64,000 bases of DNA from Bacteroidales bacterium (GCA_016285455.1 JAEEQS010000002.1:124001-188000), one strand, 5' to 3'. Counted from the first letter of the stretch, positions 53,497 to 62,217 are shown. Translations and numbers: made by a program. Notes: generated by a model from the letters alone, not told the origin.

Positions 53497-54395
53497 CAGC
53501 AAAGAATAACAACAAGGGGCTTGGAAGGGGTTTGGATTCTCTGATTCCGGGAGCCGGCTCAGAAAGCGGGATCAAGGTTGAGAGAGCTTCTTCTCCTCTC
53601 ACATCCATAAGAGAAATAGACCTGGAGCAGATTTCTCCCAATCCGTTCCAGCCTCGCAGCGAGTTTGACAGGGAAAAGCTTCAGGAATTGACTGAATCCG
53701 TATCTCGCCTGGGAGTGATCCAGCCTATAACTGTAAAGAAGGTTTCCATTGGCAGATACCAGATAATCAGCGGAGAAAGAAGATTCAGGGCAGCCAAGGC
53801 CGCCGGCCTGAAGACAATACCGGCATATGTAAAGGAAGCTGATGAAAGCTCTATGCTGGAAATGGCCCTTGTGGAAAACATCCAGAGAGAAGACCTGGAC
53901 CCTATAGACATTGCAATAAGCTTCCAGAGGCTGATAGAAGAGTGCAACCTTACCCAGGAAGCTCTGTCTCCTAGAGTCGGAAAGAACAGGGCCACCATAG
54001 CCAACTACCTGAGGCTTCTTAGACTCCAGCCGGAAATCCAGCTTGCCGTAAAAAGCGGCGCCATCTCAATGGGACACGCCAAGGCCCTGCTGGGGCTGGA
54101 AGACGGCAATCTCCAAAAAAGAATCGTAGACAGCATTGTCTCCGATGAGCTTTCCGTAAGGCAGACAGAAGATTTGGTAAGGAAACTTTCATCGCCGAGA
54201 ACAGAAAAGACGGCAAAGACCAGCTTCAAGCCAGGGGAAACCGCCGTTTCAGCCGGAAAGCTGCTGGGAAAATTCTTTGGCGGAAAGGTTACTCTAAAGG
54301 CAAAAGAAAAAGGAGGAGAGGTGATCCTGCACTACAGCGACGAAAAACAGCTTGCATCCTTCATCAGCGTGCTTAAGGAACATAATTTGCAGTAA
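53493..54395 (+). CDS. parB: Chromosome-partitioning protein ParB (Spo0J)
   Basis: DNA-binding CTPase clamp that loads at parS, 300 residues. It begins with the ParA-interacting GLGRGLDSLIPG, continues with IDLEQISPNPFQPRSEFD and the CTP-binding ISGERRFRAAKAAG box, then the helix-turn-helix region LTQEALSPRVGKNRATIANY (about 153-172), a helical linker and a C-terminal dimerisation domain. Length is typical. It overlaps parA by ATGA and is followed nine bases later by the DUF5683 gene. Confidence 0.97.
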   Translation: MTAKNNNKGLGRGLDSLIPGAGSESGIKVERASSPLTSIREIDLEQISPNPFQPRSEFDREKLQELTESVSRLGVIQPITVKKVSIGRYQIISGERRFRAAKAAGLKTIPAYVKEADESSMLEMALVENIQREDLDPIDIAISFQRLIEECNLTQEALSPRVGKNRATIANYLRLLRLQPEIQLAVKSGAISMGHAKALLGLEDGNLQKRIVDSIVSDELSVRQTEDLVRKLSSPRTEKTAKTSFKPGETAVSAGKLLGKFFGGKVTLKAKEKGGEVILHYSDEKQLASFISVLKEHNLQ

Positions 54396-54404
54396 AACAG
54401 CATC

Positions 54405-55355
54405 GTGACTTTTAGGAAAAAATACATATACGGAATTGCGGTTTGCCTGATGGCTTTGCTTTGGAGCGGCACCGTTTCATATGCCCAGTTCAACCCCAAC
54501 GCCAATGCCGCGGGAACGATGCGCTCAACCATAGACAATATGGTGGACACCACTGAATACGAAGTGGACTCCACAGTCAGGCAGTTTACCATAAAGAGAT
54601 TCATCAATTCCCTGGCCCATAAGGACTCCATGACTTTGTCCAACACATTCTTCGGGGCTATGGTTCTTCCGGGAACCGGCCAGATCTATAACCGCGACTA
54701 TTGGAAGCTCCCTATAGTTTACGGAACCCTTGGAGGATGCATCGGAGGAGCTGTTGCCTTCAACCAGAAATGGAAGAAGGACGGCCACAGCAAAGACCGG
54801 AAGATGCGCAACCTTCTGGTTTGGGGTGCAGTAGCAAGCTACTGGGGCCAGCTGATGGACGTTACCGCAAGCTACAAGTCTTACGAAAAGCCGCTTCCGG
54901 CAAGAGCCTCATTCTACGCCTCTCTGCTTCCGGGGCTTGGGCAGGCTTACAACGGAGACTACTGGCACATTCCAATCTACTATGCCGGCTTTACCATCAG
55001 CGGCTATTGCTGGGCCTTTAACCAGAAGCAGTACAAGAGATACCGCAGGATGTACCGCGAATGGGGAGAAGGCACTTACACCGGGCACGTAACACCGGAG
55101 AATATGGTCTGGTTCAGAGACTATTACCGCCGAAACCGAGACTATTCCGTGCTTTCCACCGCGTTGATTTACATTTTGAACGTCATTGACGCAAACGTGT
55201 TTGCCCACTTTTCGCATTTCGACATCTCGGATGACATAACATTCAATGTTCATCCAGACGTAATAATCCCTGAAATGCCTTCTACCGGGTATTACACCTA
55301 CGACCCGGGCTTCAATAGCGCCAAGGTGGGATTGACTCTGGATATAACTTTTTAG
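54405..55355 (+). CDS. DUF5683 domain-containing exported protein
   Basis: A 316-residue Bacteroidota-specific protein. It starts with GTG, giving a good signal peptide (MTFRKKYIYGIAVCLMALLW to about residue 28, VSYAQ); no better ATG exists before residue 17. After an acidic region it has two similar glycine-rich halves, LSNTFFGAMVLPGTGQIYNRDYW and ARASFYASLLPGLGQAYNGDYW, each followed by hydrophobic segments (YGTLGGCIGGAVAF; YYAGFTISGYCWAF). The internal repeat of PGxGQxYNxDYW is easy to see. Function unknown; it is often found in the parAB-lytic transglycosylase neighbourhood of Bacteroidota, as here. Confidence 0.88.
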   Translation: MTFRKKYIYGIAVCLMALLWSGTVSYAQFNPNANAAGTMRSTIDNMVDTTEYEVDSTVRQFTIKRFINSLAHKDSMTLSNTFFGAMVLPGTGQIYNRDYWKLPIVYGTLGGCIGGAVAFNQKWKKDGHSKDRKMRNLLVWGAVASYWGQLMDVTASYKSYEKPLPARASFYASLLPGLGQAYNGDYWHIPIYYAGFTISGYCWAFNQKQYKRYRRMYREWGEGTYTGHVTPENMVWFRDYYRRNRDYSVLSTALIYILNVIDANVFAHFSHFDISDDITFNVHPDVIIPEMPSTGYYTYDPGFNSAKVGLTLDITF

Positions 55356-55376
55356 AAATTTGAAAAAATACAGATA

Positions 55377-57023
55377 ATGAAAATGAGAAGACTTGCAATC
55401 CTGATTATGGCGGCAACGTTTTGTATCGCCGCTACCGCCACTCAATCGTACTCGCAGACAAGAAAGGAGCTTCTGAAAGAGAACCAGAAACTCAAAAGGA
55501 TCATAGACTCACTCCAGAGAGAACTGCAAGACAGCGAGATAGAACTGACAGACACAACCACCAGCGGAGACACCATAAATCCGGGCAACATAGGTTTTCT
55601 CAATTCCGAATTATACGAAAACATAACGCCGGGAGAAAATCCTGACAGCCTCCTCAGCATCTACTATCTTCAGAGGCAGATGGCAACCGCAAATCTGCCA
55701 GCCGTGGAAGACGTGGAGAACGCAAACTACACTAGCAATATCCCAGACGAGGTTTATATTGAAAATCTCAAGAAGATGAATTCTTTTATATCGCTGCCTT
55801 ACAACAGCGTGGTAAAGAACTACATCATACTTTACACTGAAAAGATGCCTAAGAGAGCCGCTTCTATGCTGGGCCTGGCATCTTACTATCTTCCAATTTT
55901 CGAGAATATATTTGACTCCTACGGGCTTCCTAAAGAGCTGGCCGCTATGGCAATCATTGAGTCTGCGCTCAACCCGTTCGCCGTTTCCAGCGCCAATGCC
56001 AAAGGCCTGTGGCAATTCATCTATTCCGCCGCAAAGCAATATAACCTTCAGGTAGACTCCTACATAGACGAGAGGTTCGATCCGGAAAAGAGCTGCGACG
56101 CCGCTGCCAGATTTCTCAAGGATTCCTACACCATATTCGGCGACTGGGCTTTAGCTATCTCTTCCTACAACTGCGGCCCGGGCAATGTTAACAAGGCTAT
56201 CAAGAGAGCCGGCAGCAGGGATTTCTGGTCTATCTACCCTTACCTGCCAAAGGAGACCCGAGGCTATATGCCATCGTTCGTGGGAGCGCTTTATATGCTC
56301 AAGTATTACCAGAACTACAACATAGTTCCGGACAAGCCTTCTATGCCGGCTCACGTGGATACTTTCATGATTCACAAGAACCTGCACTTTGAGCAGATTT
56401 CAGAGGTTATCGGCATCCCGGTCCAGGAGCTGAGAGAGCTAAACCCTCAGTATCTCCGCGATATAATCCCTGGAGACAGCAAGGGAATGCTGCTCCGCCT
56501 TCCATATAACTACACAGCTTCTTTCGTAGACAATGAGAAGACTATCTACAACTATAAAGACAGCATCTTCTTCAACCCTATAGTTTACAGCAACTACAAG
56601 AGCGGGCAGGACGGCGGAAGCACCAGAATCTACCATAAGGTCCGTAAAGGCCAGACACTGGCGTCTATTGCCAAACGCTATGGCGTAACCGTAGCGCAAA
56701 TCAAAGACTGGAATAATATGTCTGCCAAGACCAAGACGGTTAAAACCGGCCGTATGCTGATAATCTACCGTAACTCGCCTTCCAGCGCGCCTCGTTCTTC
56801 ATCCACGTCTTCTTCCTCAGGCAGTTCTTCTTCCAAGTCCAATGCCGGTTCATCTAAGAACTCGAACAGCGGTGGAGGAACCAAGACCTATACCGTAAAG
56901 AAAGGCGACACGCTCTATGGCATAGCAAAGAAGAACAATATGAGCCTGAACGACCTTCTTAAGATGAACGGCCTGACAGCCAAGTCTACTATCCACGCAG
57001 GAAAGAAACTCAAAGTCAAATAA
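55377..57023 (+). CDS. Lytic murein transglycosylase with LysM repeats (MltD-like)
   Basis: Cleaves peptidoglycan glycan strands to 1,6-anhydro products. The 548-residue protein has a signal peptide (to about residue 27), a coiled region with ELLKENQKLKRIIDSLQREL, then an SLT domain (about 180-290) with the catalytic Glu195 in AMAIIESALNPFAVSS, plus AKGLWQFIYSAAKQYNL and AISSYNCGPGNVNKAI. LysM-like segments follow: a degenerate one (about 345-390), YHKVRKGQTLASIAKRYGVT (about 420-465), a Ser-rich linker, and YTVKKGDTLYGIAKKNNMS (505-548). It probably remodels the wall during growth or division. Confidence 0.94.
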   Translation: MKMRRLAILIMAATFCIAATATQSYSQTRKELLKENQKLKRIIDSLQRELQDSEIELTDTTTSGDTINPGNIGFLNSELYENITPGENPDSLLSIYYLQRQMATANLPAVEDVENANYTSNIPDEVYIENLKKMNSFISLPYNSVVKNYIILYTEKMPKRAASMLGLASYYLPIFENIFDSYGLPKELAAMAIIESALNPFAVSSANAKGLWQFIYSAAKQYNLQVDSYIDERFDPEKSCDAAARFLKDSYTIFGDWALAISSYNCGPGNVNKAIKRAGSRDFWSIYPYLPKETRGYMPSFVGALYMLKYYQNYNIVPDKPSMPAHVDTFMIHKNLHFEQISEVIGIPVQELRELNPQYLRDIIPGDSKGMLLRLPYNYTASFVDNEKTIYNYKDSIFFNPIVYSNYKSGQDGGSTRIYHKVRKGQTLASIAKRYGVTVAQIKDWNNMSAKTKTVKTGRMLIIYRNSPSSAPRSSSTSSSSGSSSSKSNAGSSKNSNSGGGTKTYTVKKGDTLYGIAKKNNMSLNDLLKMNGLTAKSTIHAGKKLKVK

Positions 57024-57032
57024 ATATAACCT

Positions 57033-58532
57033 ATGATAAGAAAAATCCGCGTAATCCTCGCCTCCATTTTTTTCATACTGATTACGCTTCTGTTCCTGGA
57101 TTTCACGGGAATTCTCCATCTGTACCTGGGATGGATGGCCAAGGTACAGTTTCTGCCTGCTGTTCTGGCGCTTAATGTGTTCATAATAGTTGCGCTTGTA
57201 ATACTGACTCTGGTTTTCGGAAGAATCTACTGTTCTGTTATCTGTCCGCTTGGAGTCCTCCAGGACATTTTCGGATGGATGGGAAAGAAAGCCAAGAAAA
57301 ACCGCTACACTTATTCCAAGGCCAAGACTTGGCTCAGATATGGTGTTCTGGTCTTGTTCATAGTTGTCCTGTTGATTGGAATTGGTTCTCTAATTGCCCT
57401 GCTGGCACCTTACAGCTCATACGGAAGAATCGCAGAGAATTTGTTAAAACCTATTTATTTGTGGGGCAACAACGCCTTAGCATATTTTGCAGAAAGAGCA
57501 GATAGTTACACGTTCTACCATCAGGATGTTTGGATTAAGTCTCTTTCCACTTTCATTGTTGCAGTTGTAACAATTGTGGTACTATTCATTCTGGCATGGC
57601 GCAACGGCAGAACATACTGCAATACTATCTGTCCTGTAGGAACAGTGCTTGGAACGCTGGCAAGATTTTCCATTTTCCGCCCTGCTATAGACGGAGAAAA
57701 ATGCGTGAATTGCAATCTATGCGTGAAAAACTGCAAAGCTTCCTGCATAGATATTAAGAATCACAAGATAGATTACTCCAGATGCGTTGTGTGCGGAGAC
57801 TGCATTTCAAAATGCAAGAAATACGCTATCAGATACACAAGCAAGAGGTATTCAGAATCCCTTGAACCAAAGCACGAAAACATTCAAACAGCAGACAAGG
57901 GTATGGAAAGAAGATCTTTCATTGCAAGAGCTTCTCTGGTAGCCGCTTCTGTTGCTGCCGCCAAGGCTCAGGAAAAGCTCACCGATGGCGGGCTTGCCCC
58001 TATCGTTGAAAAAGAAGAGCTGCAGAGAGAAACTGAAATTGTTCCACCTGGAGCTGTTAGCCTTAGCCATCTCACTCAGCATTGCACAGGATGCCAGTTA
58101 TGCGTTTCAAAATGTCCTAACAAAGTTCTCCGGCCTTCTTCAGATCTTATGACTCTTATGCAGCCGAGGTCTTCTTACGAGAAGGGCTTCTGCCGTCCTG
58201 AATGTACAGTATGTTCTGAAGTTTGCCCAACAGGAGCAATCAAGAAGATTTCACGGGAAGAGAAATCCTCTATACAAATTGGACACGCCGTATGGGATGC
58301 CGGAGCTTGTCTTCCTATGGTGGAAGGCGTAAGCTGCGGCAACTGTGCAAGACATTGTCCGACAGGAGCTATCACTATGGTTGAAATAGACCCTTCAGAC
58401 GAGAAAAGCCCTAAGTTCCCTGTAGTGGATGAGGCCGTTTGCATTGGCTGCGGAGCCTGCGAATATGTATGCCCGGTCCGCCCTGTCAGCGCCATTTATG
58501 TAGAAGGACATCAGCAGCATAAACTAATCTAG
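57033..58532 (+). CDS. Membrane 4Fe-4S ferredoxin with internal twin-arginine-like segment (NapH/NapG-like fusion)
   Basis: A 499-residue membrane protein. The N-terminal half is NapH/YccM-like: four hydrophobic segments (about 7-30, 40-65, 108-130, 170-195), two membrane-proximal motifs (YCSVICPLGVLQD; YCNTICPVGTVLG) and two 4Fe-4S motifs (CVNCNLCVKNCKASC; CVVCGDCISKC). At residue 291 a second, twin-arginine-like segment begins (MERRSFIARASLVAASVAAA), followed by a NapG-like domain with four more cluster motifs (CTGCQLCVSKCP, CTVCSEVCP, CGNCARHCP, CIGCGACEYVCP). It looks like a natural fusion that moves electrons between membrane and periplasm. Partner is probably the adjacent Tat lipoprotein reductase. 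Reaction unknown. Confidence 0.85.
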   Translation: MIRKIRVILASIFFILITLLFLDFTGILHLYLGWMAKVQFLPAVLALNVFIIVALVILTLVFGRIYCSVICPLGVLQDIFGWMGKKAKKNRYTYSKAKTWLRYGVLVLFIVVLLIGIGSLIALLAPYSSYGRIAENLLKPIYLWGNNALAYFAERADSYTFYHQDVWIKSLSTFIVAVVTIVVLFILAWRNGRTYCNTICPVGTVLGTLARFSIFRPAIDGEKCVNCNLCVKNCKASCIDIKNHKIDYSRCVVCGDCISKCKKYAIRYTSKRYSESLEPKHENIQTADKGMERRSFIARASLVAASVAAAKAQEKLTDGGLAPIVEKEELQRETEIVPPGAVSLSHLTQHCTGCQLCVSKCPNKVLRPSSDLMTLMQPRSSYEKGFCRPECTVCSEVCPTGAIKKISREEKSSIQIGHAVWDAGACLPMVEGVSCGNCARHCPTGAITMVEIDPSDEKSPKFPVVDEAVCIGCGACEYVCPVRPVSAIYVEGHQQHKLI

Positions 58533-58544
58533 AAACTGAGCCTT

Positions 58545-59957
58545 ATGGAAAAGAAAATATCGAGAAGAAACTTTGTAAAGAAGGCTGGACTGGGCTCAGC
58601 GATTTTGGGCGCAGCCGCCATTTCCGGAGGGCTTGCCTCCTGCAAAAAGAAAAGCAAAGATGTTGTGGAAACCGGACCATTAGGCCCGATTCCTACAGAC
58701 CAGATGACATACCGCACCAACCCCAAGACAGGAGAGAAAGTCTCCCTTCTCGGATACGGATGCATGAGAATTCCGAGTGTCGACAACACCAGCACCAGAG
58801 AATCCGACAGCGCCATAGACCAGGAAACCTGGAACAAGCTGGTTGACTATGCAATAGAGCACGGCGTAACCTACTTCGACACATCCCCTGCGTACTGCAA
58901 GGGAAAGAGCGAAGAGGCCACGGGAATCGCCCTCTCAAGGCACAAGAGAGAAGAATACACCATCGCGACCAAACTCTCCAATTTCTCCCCTTCCACCTGG
59001 ACAAGGGAAGAGTCTATAAAGATGTACAGAAATTCTTTCAAGATGCTGCAGGTAGATTACATAGACTACTACCTGCTCCACAGCGTGGGAAACGGAGATT
59101 TTGAGACTTTTGAAAACCGATACATCAAGAACGGAATGCTGGACTTCCTGCTTAAAGAAAGAGAAGCCGGAAAAATCCGCAATCTGGGCTTCTCCTATCA
59201 CGGAGACGTGAAAGTATTTGACTATCTGCTGGCTAACCACGACAAATATCACTGGGACTTTGTTCAAATCCAGATGAATTATCTGGACTGGAAACACGCC
59301 AACGAGCTCAACAAGCGCAACCAGGATGCAGATTATCTCTACAATGAACTCCAGAAAAGAGGAATTCCTGCAGTGATAATGGAACCGCTTCTGGGAGGAA
59401 GACTGGCAAATGTCCACGAGCACGTGGCCCAGAAACTCAAGCAGCGCAAGCCGCAGAACAGCGTGGCCAGCTGGGCATTCCGCTGGGTGGGATCCTTCCC
59501 TGGAGTGCTGACCGTTCTTTCCGGAATGACTTATATGGAGCATCTTCAGGACAATCTAAGGTCATTCTGCCCGCTGGATCCGGTAACGGAAGAAGACAAG
59601 GAGTTCCTGGAAGAAACGGCACAGCTTCTGCTCAAATACCCGACCATCCCTTGCAACGATTGCCAATACTGCATGCCTTGCCCTTATGGAATAGACATTC
59701 CGGGCAACCTGCTGCTGTACAACAAATGCATCAACGAAGGCAATATGCCTTCTTCTAAACAGGACCCTAACTACCGCAAGGCAAGAAAGGCATTCCTGGT
59801 GGGATATGCTAGGAAACTGGCTCCCGAAAGGATGAGCGACCACTGTATAGGATGCCGCCACTGCGTTCCTCACTGCCCTCAGAACATAGACATTCCGGCA
59901 CAGCTTCAGAAGATTGACCAGTATTACGAAAAACTGATGCGGGGAGAAGAACTCTAG
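58545..59957 (+). CDS. Tat-exported aldo/keto reductase lipoprotein with 4Fe-4S clusters
   Basis: A 470-residue protein joining an aldo/keto reductase to a ferredoxin tail. The N-terminus has a twin-arginine signal (SRRNFVKKAGLGSA, Arg7-Arg8) and a lipobox (GLASC, Cys33), so a folded, cofactor-loaded enzyme is exported and lipidated. The AKR tetrad is complete: Asp112 and Tyr117 in YFDTSPAY, Lys143 in IATKLSNF, His179 in YYLLHS. The C-terminus (about 365-450) holds two cluster motifs, CNDCQYCMPCPYGIDIP and CIGCRHCVPHCPQNIDIP. Exported AKR-ferredoxin proteins are widespread in anaerobes but largely uncharacterised. The upstream membrane ferredoxin is the likely electron partner. Confidence 0.9.
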   Translation: MEKKISRRNFVKKAGLGSAILGAAAISGGLASCKKKSKDVVETGPLGPIPTDQMTYRTNPKTGEKVSLLGYGCMRIPSVDNTSTRESDSAIDQETWNKLVDYAIEHGVTYFDTSPAYCKGKSEEATGIALSRHKREEYTIATKLSNFSPSTWTREESIKMYRNSFKMLQVDYIDYYLLHSVGNGDFETFENRYIKNGMLDFLLKEREAGKIRNLGFSYHGDVKVFDYLLANHDKYHWDFVQIQMNYLDWKHANELNKRNQDADYLYNELQKRGIPAVIMEPLLGGRLANVHEHVAQKLKQRKPQNSVASWAFRWVGSFPGVLTVLSGMTYMEHLQDNLRSFCPLDPVTEEDKEFLEETAQLLLKYPTIPCNDCQYCMPCPYGIDIPGNLLLYNKCINEGNMPSSKQDPNYRKARKAFLVGYARKLAPERMSDHCIGCRHCVPHCPQNIDIPAQLQKIDQYYEKLMRGEEL

Positions 59958-61555
59958 AGTTCCAGCCTCACGGCACCCTTTGCCGTGGAAACTCCCCTTC
60001 TATACTGATATTTCAGATAAAAGCTCAGCCACCGGCTGGGCTTTATCGTTACCAGGCCGCAAAAATCCATTCCCTGTCCGTAAAGAAGATGAGAAGAAAA
60101 AGAATACGGAAGTTCAGCCTCCGGAAAATATATCCTTGCAGCCCAATCTCTTACGTGGAACATCGCTGAGCCAATCGTAAAGCCGATCCGCTTTTTGTCT
60201 AGTTTCAGATAAGAAGAAAAGCCTCTTCCGTTCAAAGAATTCAACTCTCCGCGCAGTACAAGTTTGAGATCTGAAAAAAGATGTATTTTACCGCCAGTTT
60301 TTAGACTGTAAAGCCTATCTTTTACATAGCCCTTAATCCAGAATTCATTTTGTGAAGCAGTTCCGAAAGACGAATCATCCCAGAATAATTTCCCCCACCA
60401 TTTGAGGGTAGAAGACTGGGTTCTAGAGTAATCCACCCCTGCGGCGTAGCTTATTTTCCTGTAGAGTGGCCCTGCCATCCTCAGCGACAGCTTTTGCTGG
60501 TTATTGAGTTTACGCAGAAGAAAATGAACTGTAACCTTCTCCATCTCCAAGCTGGCTCCGCCAAGAGCTGTAAATTGTTGCGTTTCAGGGCTCCATGCAG
60601 CTTCCGTAAACACAATGGCACCCGGAAGGCCGCACAGGAAATCGGCCGAAACAACACTCTTCTCATTTTCTTTCCTGTAATAACTCAGGCCGTATCTAGA
60701 ACGCCGGCCCGTATAATTCAACCCTAAAACGCTCTCCCTTTTCTTGAAAGAATAGCCGGCCGAAAACCGGACTTTTTTCATCTGCAAAGAAAAGGCCCCG
60801 CCCCTTAGAAGCTTGGAAGTATCCGAACTTGTGTAAAGCGAAATCGGCATAGCGTTTTTTGCAAATCCTGCTGTTTCCGAAGCACCAGAAAAGGAGTATC
60901 CGTTCCAAATTGCAAGCCCCTGGCCCATACGGGCATAGAAATCTCCAATGACTAACTTATCCAGCCGCAGAGTTCCAGAACCAAGACCTGAAAACGAAAT
61001 GCCCCCAGTAGTAAAATTATCGCTTGATTTCTGAGTGGAGTTCCCCTTGAGAATCATAGACAAATCCACCCTGTCCAGATATGAAGACCTCAGCCTTATC
61101 AGATGCTGTTCTGCTTCAGGAGAAAAGGCCCTCTGGTAACGGGAATAGACTTCTGTCTTTTCGTCTTTCAGGAAACCTTCCGGACGCCTTGCAGCCTCTC
61201 CAAGCCTTATGTAGGGGCGCAGACGTTCCACCGTCTTTTCGTCAAATCCGTAAAGAAGCCCCAGTTCCGCAAAAGAAAGAATTGGACCGCTGGACTTTAT
61301 CCTGTCCAAGATTGATTCTATCTGAAATGGAGTTAGAAGCATAAGAGCCTCCATCTGGTTTCTTGAGGCTGAGTTCAGATTAAGCGGATGCCGCCTCAGC
61401 CTCTGCAGATGAGATAGCATATCCTCTCCGTATAATTCCGTTTCTTCTTCCCGTTCCGCCATCTCTTCAGCCACATCATCCTCTGTCTGGGCATTGAGCA
61501 TTCCAGGCAAGATGCTCATAAAGCCAATGAGTGCCAACAACTTCCATCTTTTCAT
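59954..61555 (-). CDS. Helix-hairpin-helix protein with outer-membrane-barrel-like C-terminus
   Basis: A 533-residue exported protein. Signal peptide (to about residue 22, MLNAQ), an acidic/charged stretch (DDVAEEMAEREEETELYGE), then ComEA-like helix-hairpin-helix repeats (about 55-120: LNLNSASRNQMEALMLLTP; SFAELGLLYGFDEKTVERL). From about 130 onward alternating amphipathic strands (GTLRLDKLVIGDFYARMGQG; FSLQMKKVRFSAGYSFKKR) ending in VRLEL suggest a beta-barrel. HhH domains bind DNA non-specifically; a role in surface DNA handling is possible but inferred. Similar Bacteroidota proteins are longer (about 650). It is leaderless by promoter geometry and shares its TAG with the convergent reductase gene. 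Confidence 0.82.
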   Translation of the reverse strand: MKRWKLLALIGFMSILPGMLNAQTEDDVAEEMAEREEETELYGEDMLSHLQRLRRHPLNLNSASRNQMEALMLLTPFQIESILDRIKSSGPILSFAELGLLYGFDEKTVERLRPYIRLGEAARRPEGFLKDEKTEVYSRYQRAFSPEAEQHLIRLRSSYLDRVDLSMILKGNSTQKSSDNFTTGGISFSGLGSGTLRLDKLVIGDFYARMGQGLAIWNGYSFSGASETAGFAKNAMPISLYTSSDTSKLLRGGAFSLQMKKVRFSAGYSFKKRESVLGLNYTGRRSRYGLSYYRKENEKSVVSADFLCGLPGAIVFTEAAWSPETQQFTALGGASLEMEKVTVHFLLRKLNNQQKLSLRMAGPLYRKISYAAGVDYSRTQSSTLKWWGKLFWDDSSFGTASQNEFWIKGYVKDRLYSLKTGGKIHLFSDLKLVLRGELNSLNGRGFSSYLKLDKKRIGFTIGSAMFHVRDWAARIYFPEAELPYSFSSHLLYGQGMDFCGLVTIKPSRWLSFYLKYQYRRGVSTAKGAVRLEL

Positions 61556-61560
61556 ATGTA

Positions 61561-61568
61561 CAAAAATA
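61561..61568 (-). promoter_or_regulatory. -7 promoter box of the HhH-barrel gene (TATTTTTG)
   Basis: Perfect TAnnTTTG on the minus strand ending five bases (TACAT) before the ATG, as at rpoB and priA. It is also the T-tract of the hairpin next to it, so the same eight bases may serve both as terminator tail of purE and as promoter of the next gene. No -33 match. Confidence 0.5.
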
Positions 61569-61593
61569 GCATCCCGCCACCAGGGCAGGATGC
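61569..61593 (-). terminator. Probable terminator hairpin after purE
   Basis: On the minus strand GCATCC pairs with GGATGC, with an inner GCC/GGC helix after one mismatch and a five-base loop, followed by TATTTTTG. It lies between purE and the HhH gene. The remaining sequence of this 102-base gap (GTCCGGATTTCGGAC-type inverted repeat included) is not otherwise explained. Confidence 0.6.
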
Positions 61594-61657
61594 CAAATCG
61601 TACAATTTACTATGTCCGGATTTCGGACAAAAAACGGACAATTAAGCCGTATGCGTT

Positions 61658-62182
61658 TTATCCGTTTACCTTGAATTTATAGTCCAGTTTCTTAAGCTCT
61701 TGGTTTGCCTTTGTAATCTTTCCGGCAAGTTCGTTTTTGAAACGGGCTGATTTTTCCGCTATCACCGGATCAGACAGGGAAAGTATCTGAGCAGCGAATA
61801 TTGCAGCATTCTTTGCCCCGTCAATGGCCATTGTAGCCACAGGAATGCCGCTAGGCATCTGCAAAATGGAGAGAACGGAATCCAGCCCCTCCATAGAGTT
61901 GGAACTTTTAACCGGAACACCTATCACCGGAAGATTGGTGGAAGCGGCTATCACTCCCGGCAGATGGGCCGCACCGCCTGCTCCTGCAATTATGACCTTG
62001 ATGCCTCTTTCTGCAGCATTCTTTGCGAATTGGGCCACCAGCTCAGGCGTGCGGTGAGCCGACAAGGCATTAACCTCAAAAGGAATTTCCATTTCTTCCA
62101 GGAATTTCAAAGCGGCCTCCATGACCTTCAGGTCTGAGGTGCTTCCCATAATGACGCTTACCAAAGGTTTCATCTGTGACAT
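61658..62182 (-). CDS. purE: N5-carboxyaminoimidazole ribonucleotide mutase (PurE class I)
   Basis: Converts N5-CAIR to CAIR in purine synthesis, two steps before PurC. The product is about 171-174 residues. Family motifs: SVIMGSTSDLKVMEAA, VNALSAHRTPELVAQF, AGAGGAAHLPGVIAA and the VPVKSSNSMEGLDSVLS loop. Two in-frame starts exist; the downstream one (MKPLVSVIMG) fits PurE N-termini better, the upstream one adds MSQ. It is divergent from hpt with interlocked promoters. Confidence 0.97.
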   Translation of the reverse strand: MSQMKPLVSVIMGSTSDLKVMEAALKFLEEMEIPFEVNALSAHRTPELVAQFAKNAAERGIKVIIAGAGGAAHLPGVIAASTNLPVIGVPVKSSNSMEGLDSVLSILQMPSGIPVATMAIDGAKNAAIFAAQILSLSDPVIAEKSARFKNELAGKITKANQELKKLDYKFKVNG

Positions 62183-62185
62183 TTG

Positions 62186-62217
62186 TTGCTTTTATTCTGC
62201 AAAAATACCTAAATTTG
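62186..62217 (+). promoter_or_regulatory. Promoter of hpt-adk-obg (TTG-N21-TAAATTTG)
   Basis: Perfect TAAATTTG -7 box (62210-62217) with TTG (62186-62188) 21 bases upstream. The leader before the hpt ATG would be about 18-20 bases. RNA polymerase bound here should exclude it from the purE promoter. Confidence 0.65.

Noticed and set aside
59969-59987. Inverted repeat CACGGCA/TGCCGTG just after the reductase stop codon
   Set aside because: It is inside HhH coding sequence and no T-tract follows on the plus strand, so it is not counted as a terminator.
61614-61630. Inverted repeat GTCCGGAT/TTCGGAC in the purE-HhH gap as an operator or mobile-element end
   Set aside because: Single occurrence, short, no direct repeats or matching partner seen; too weak to call.
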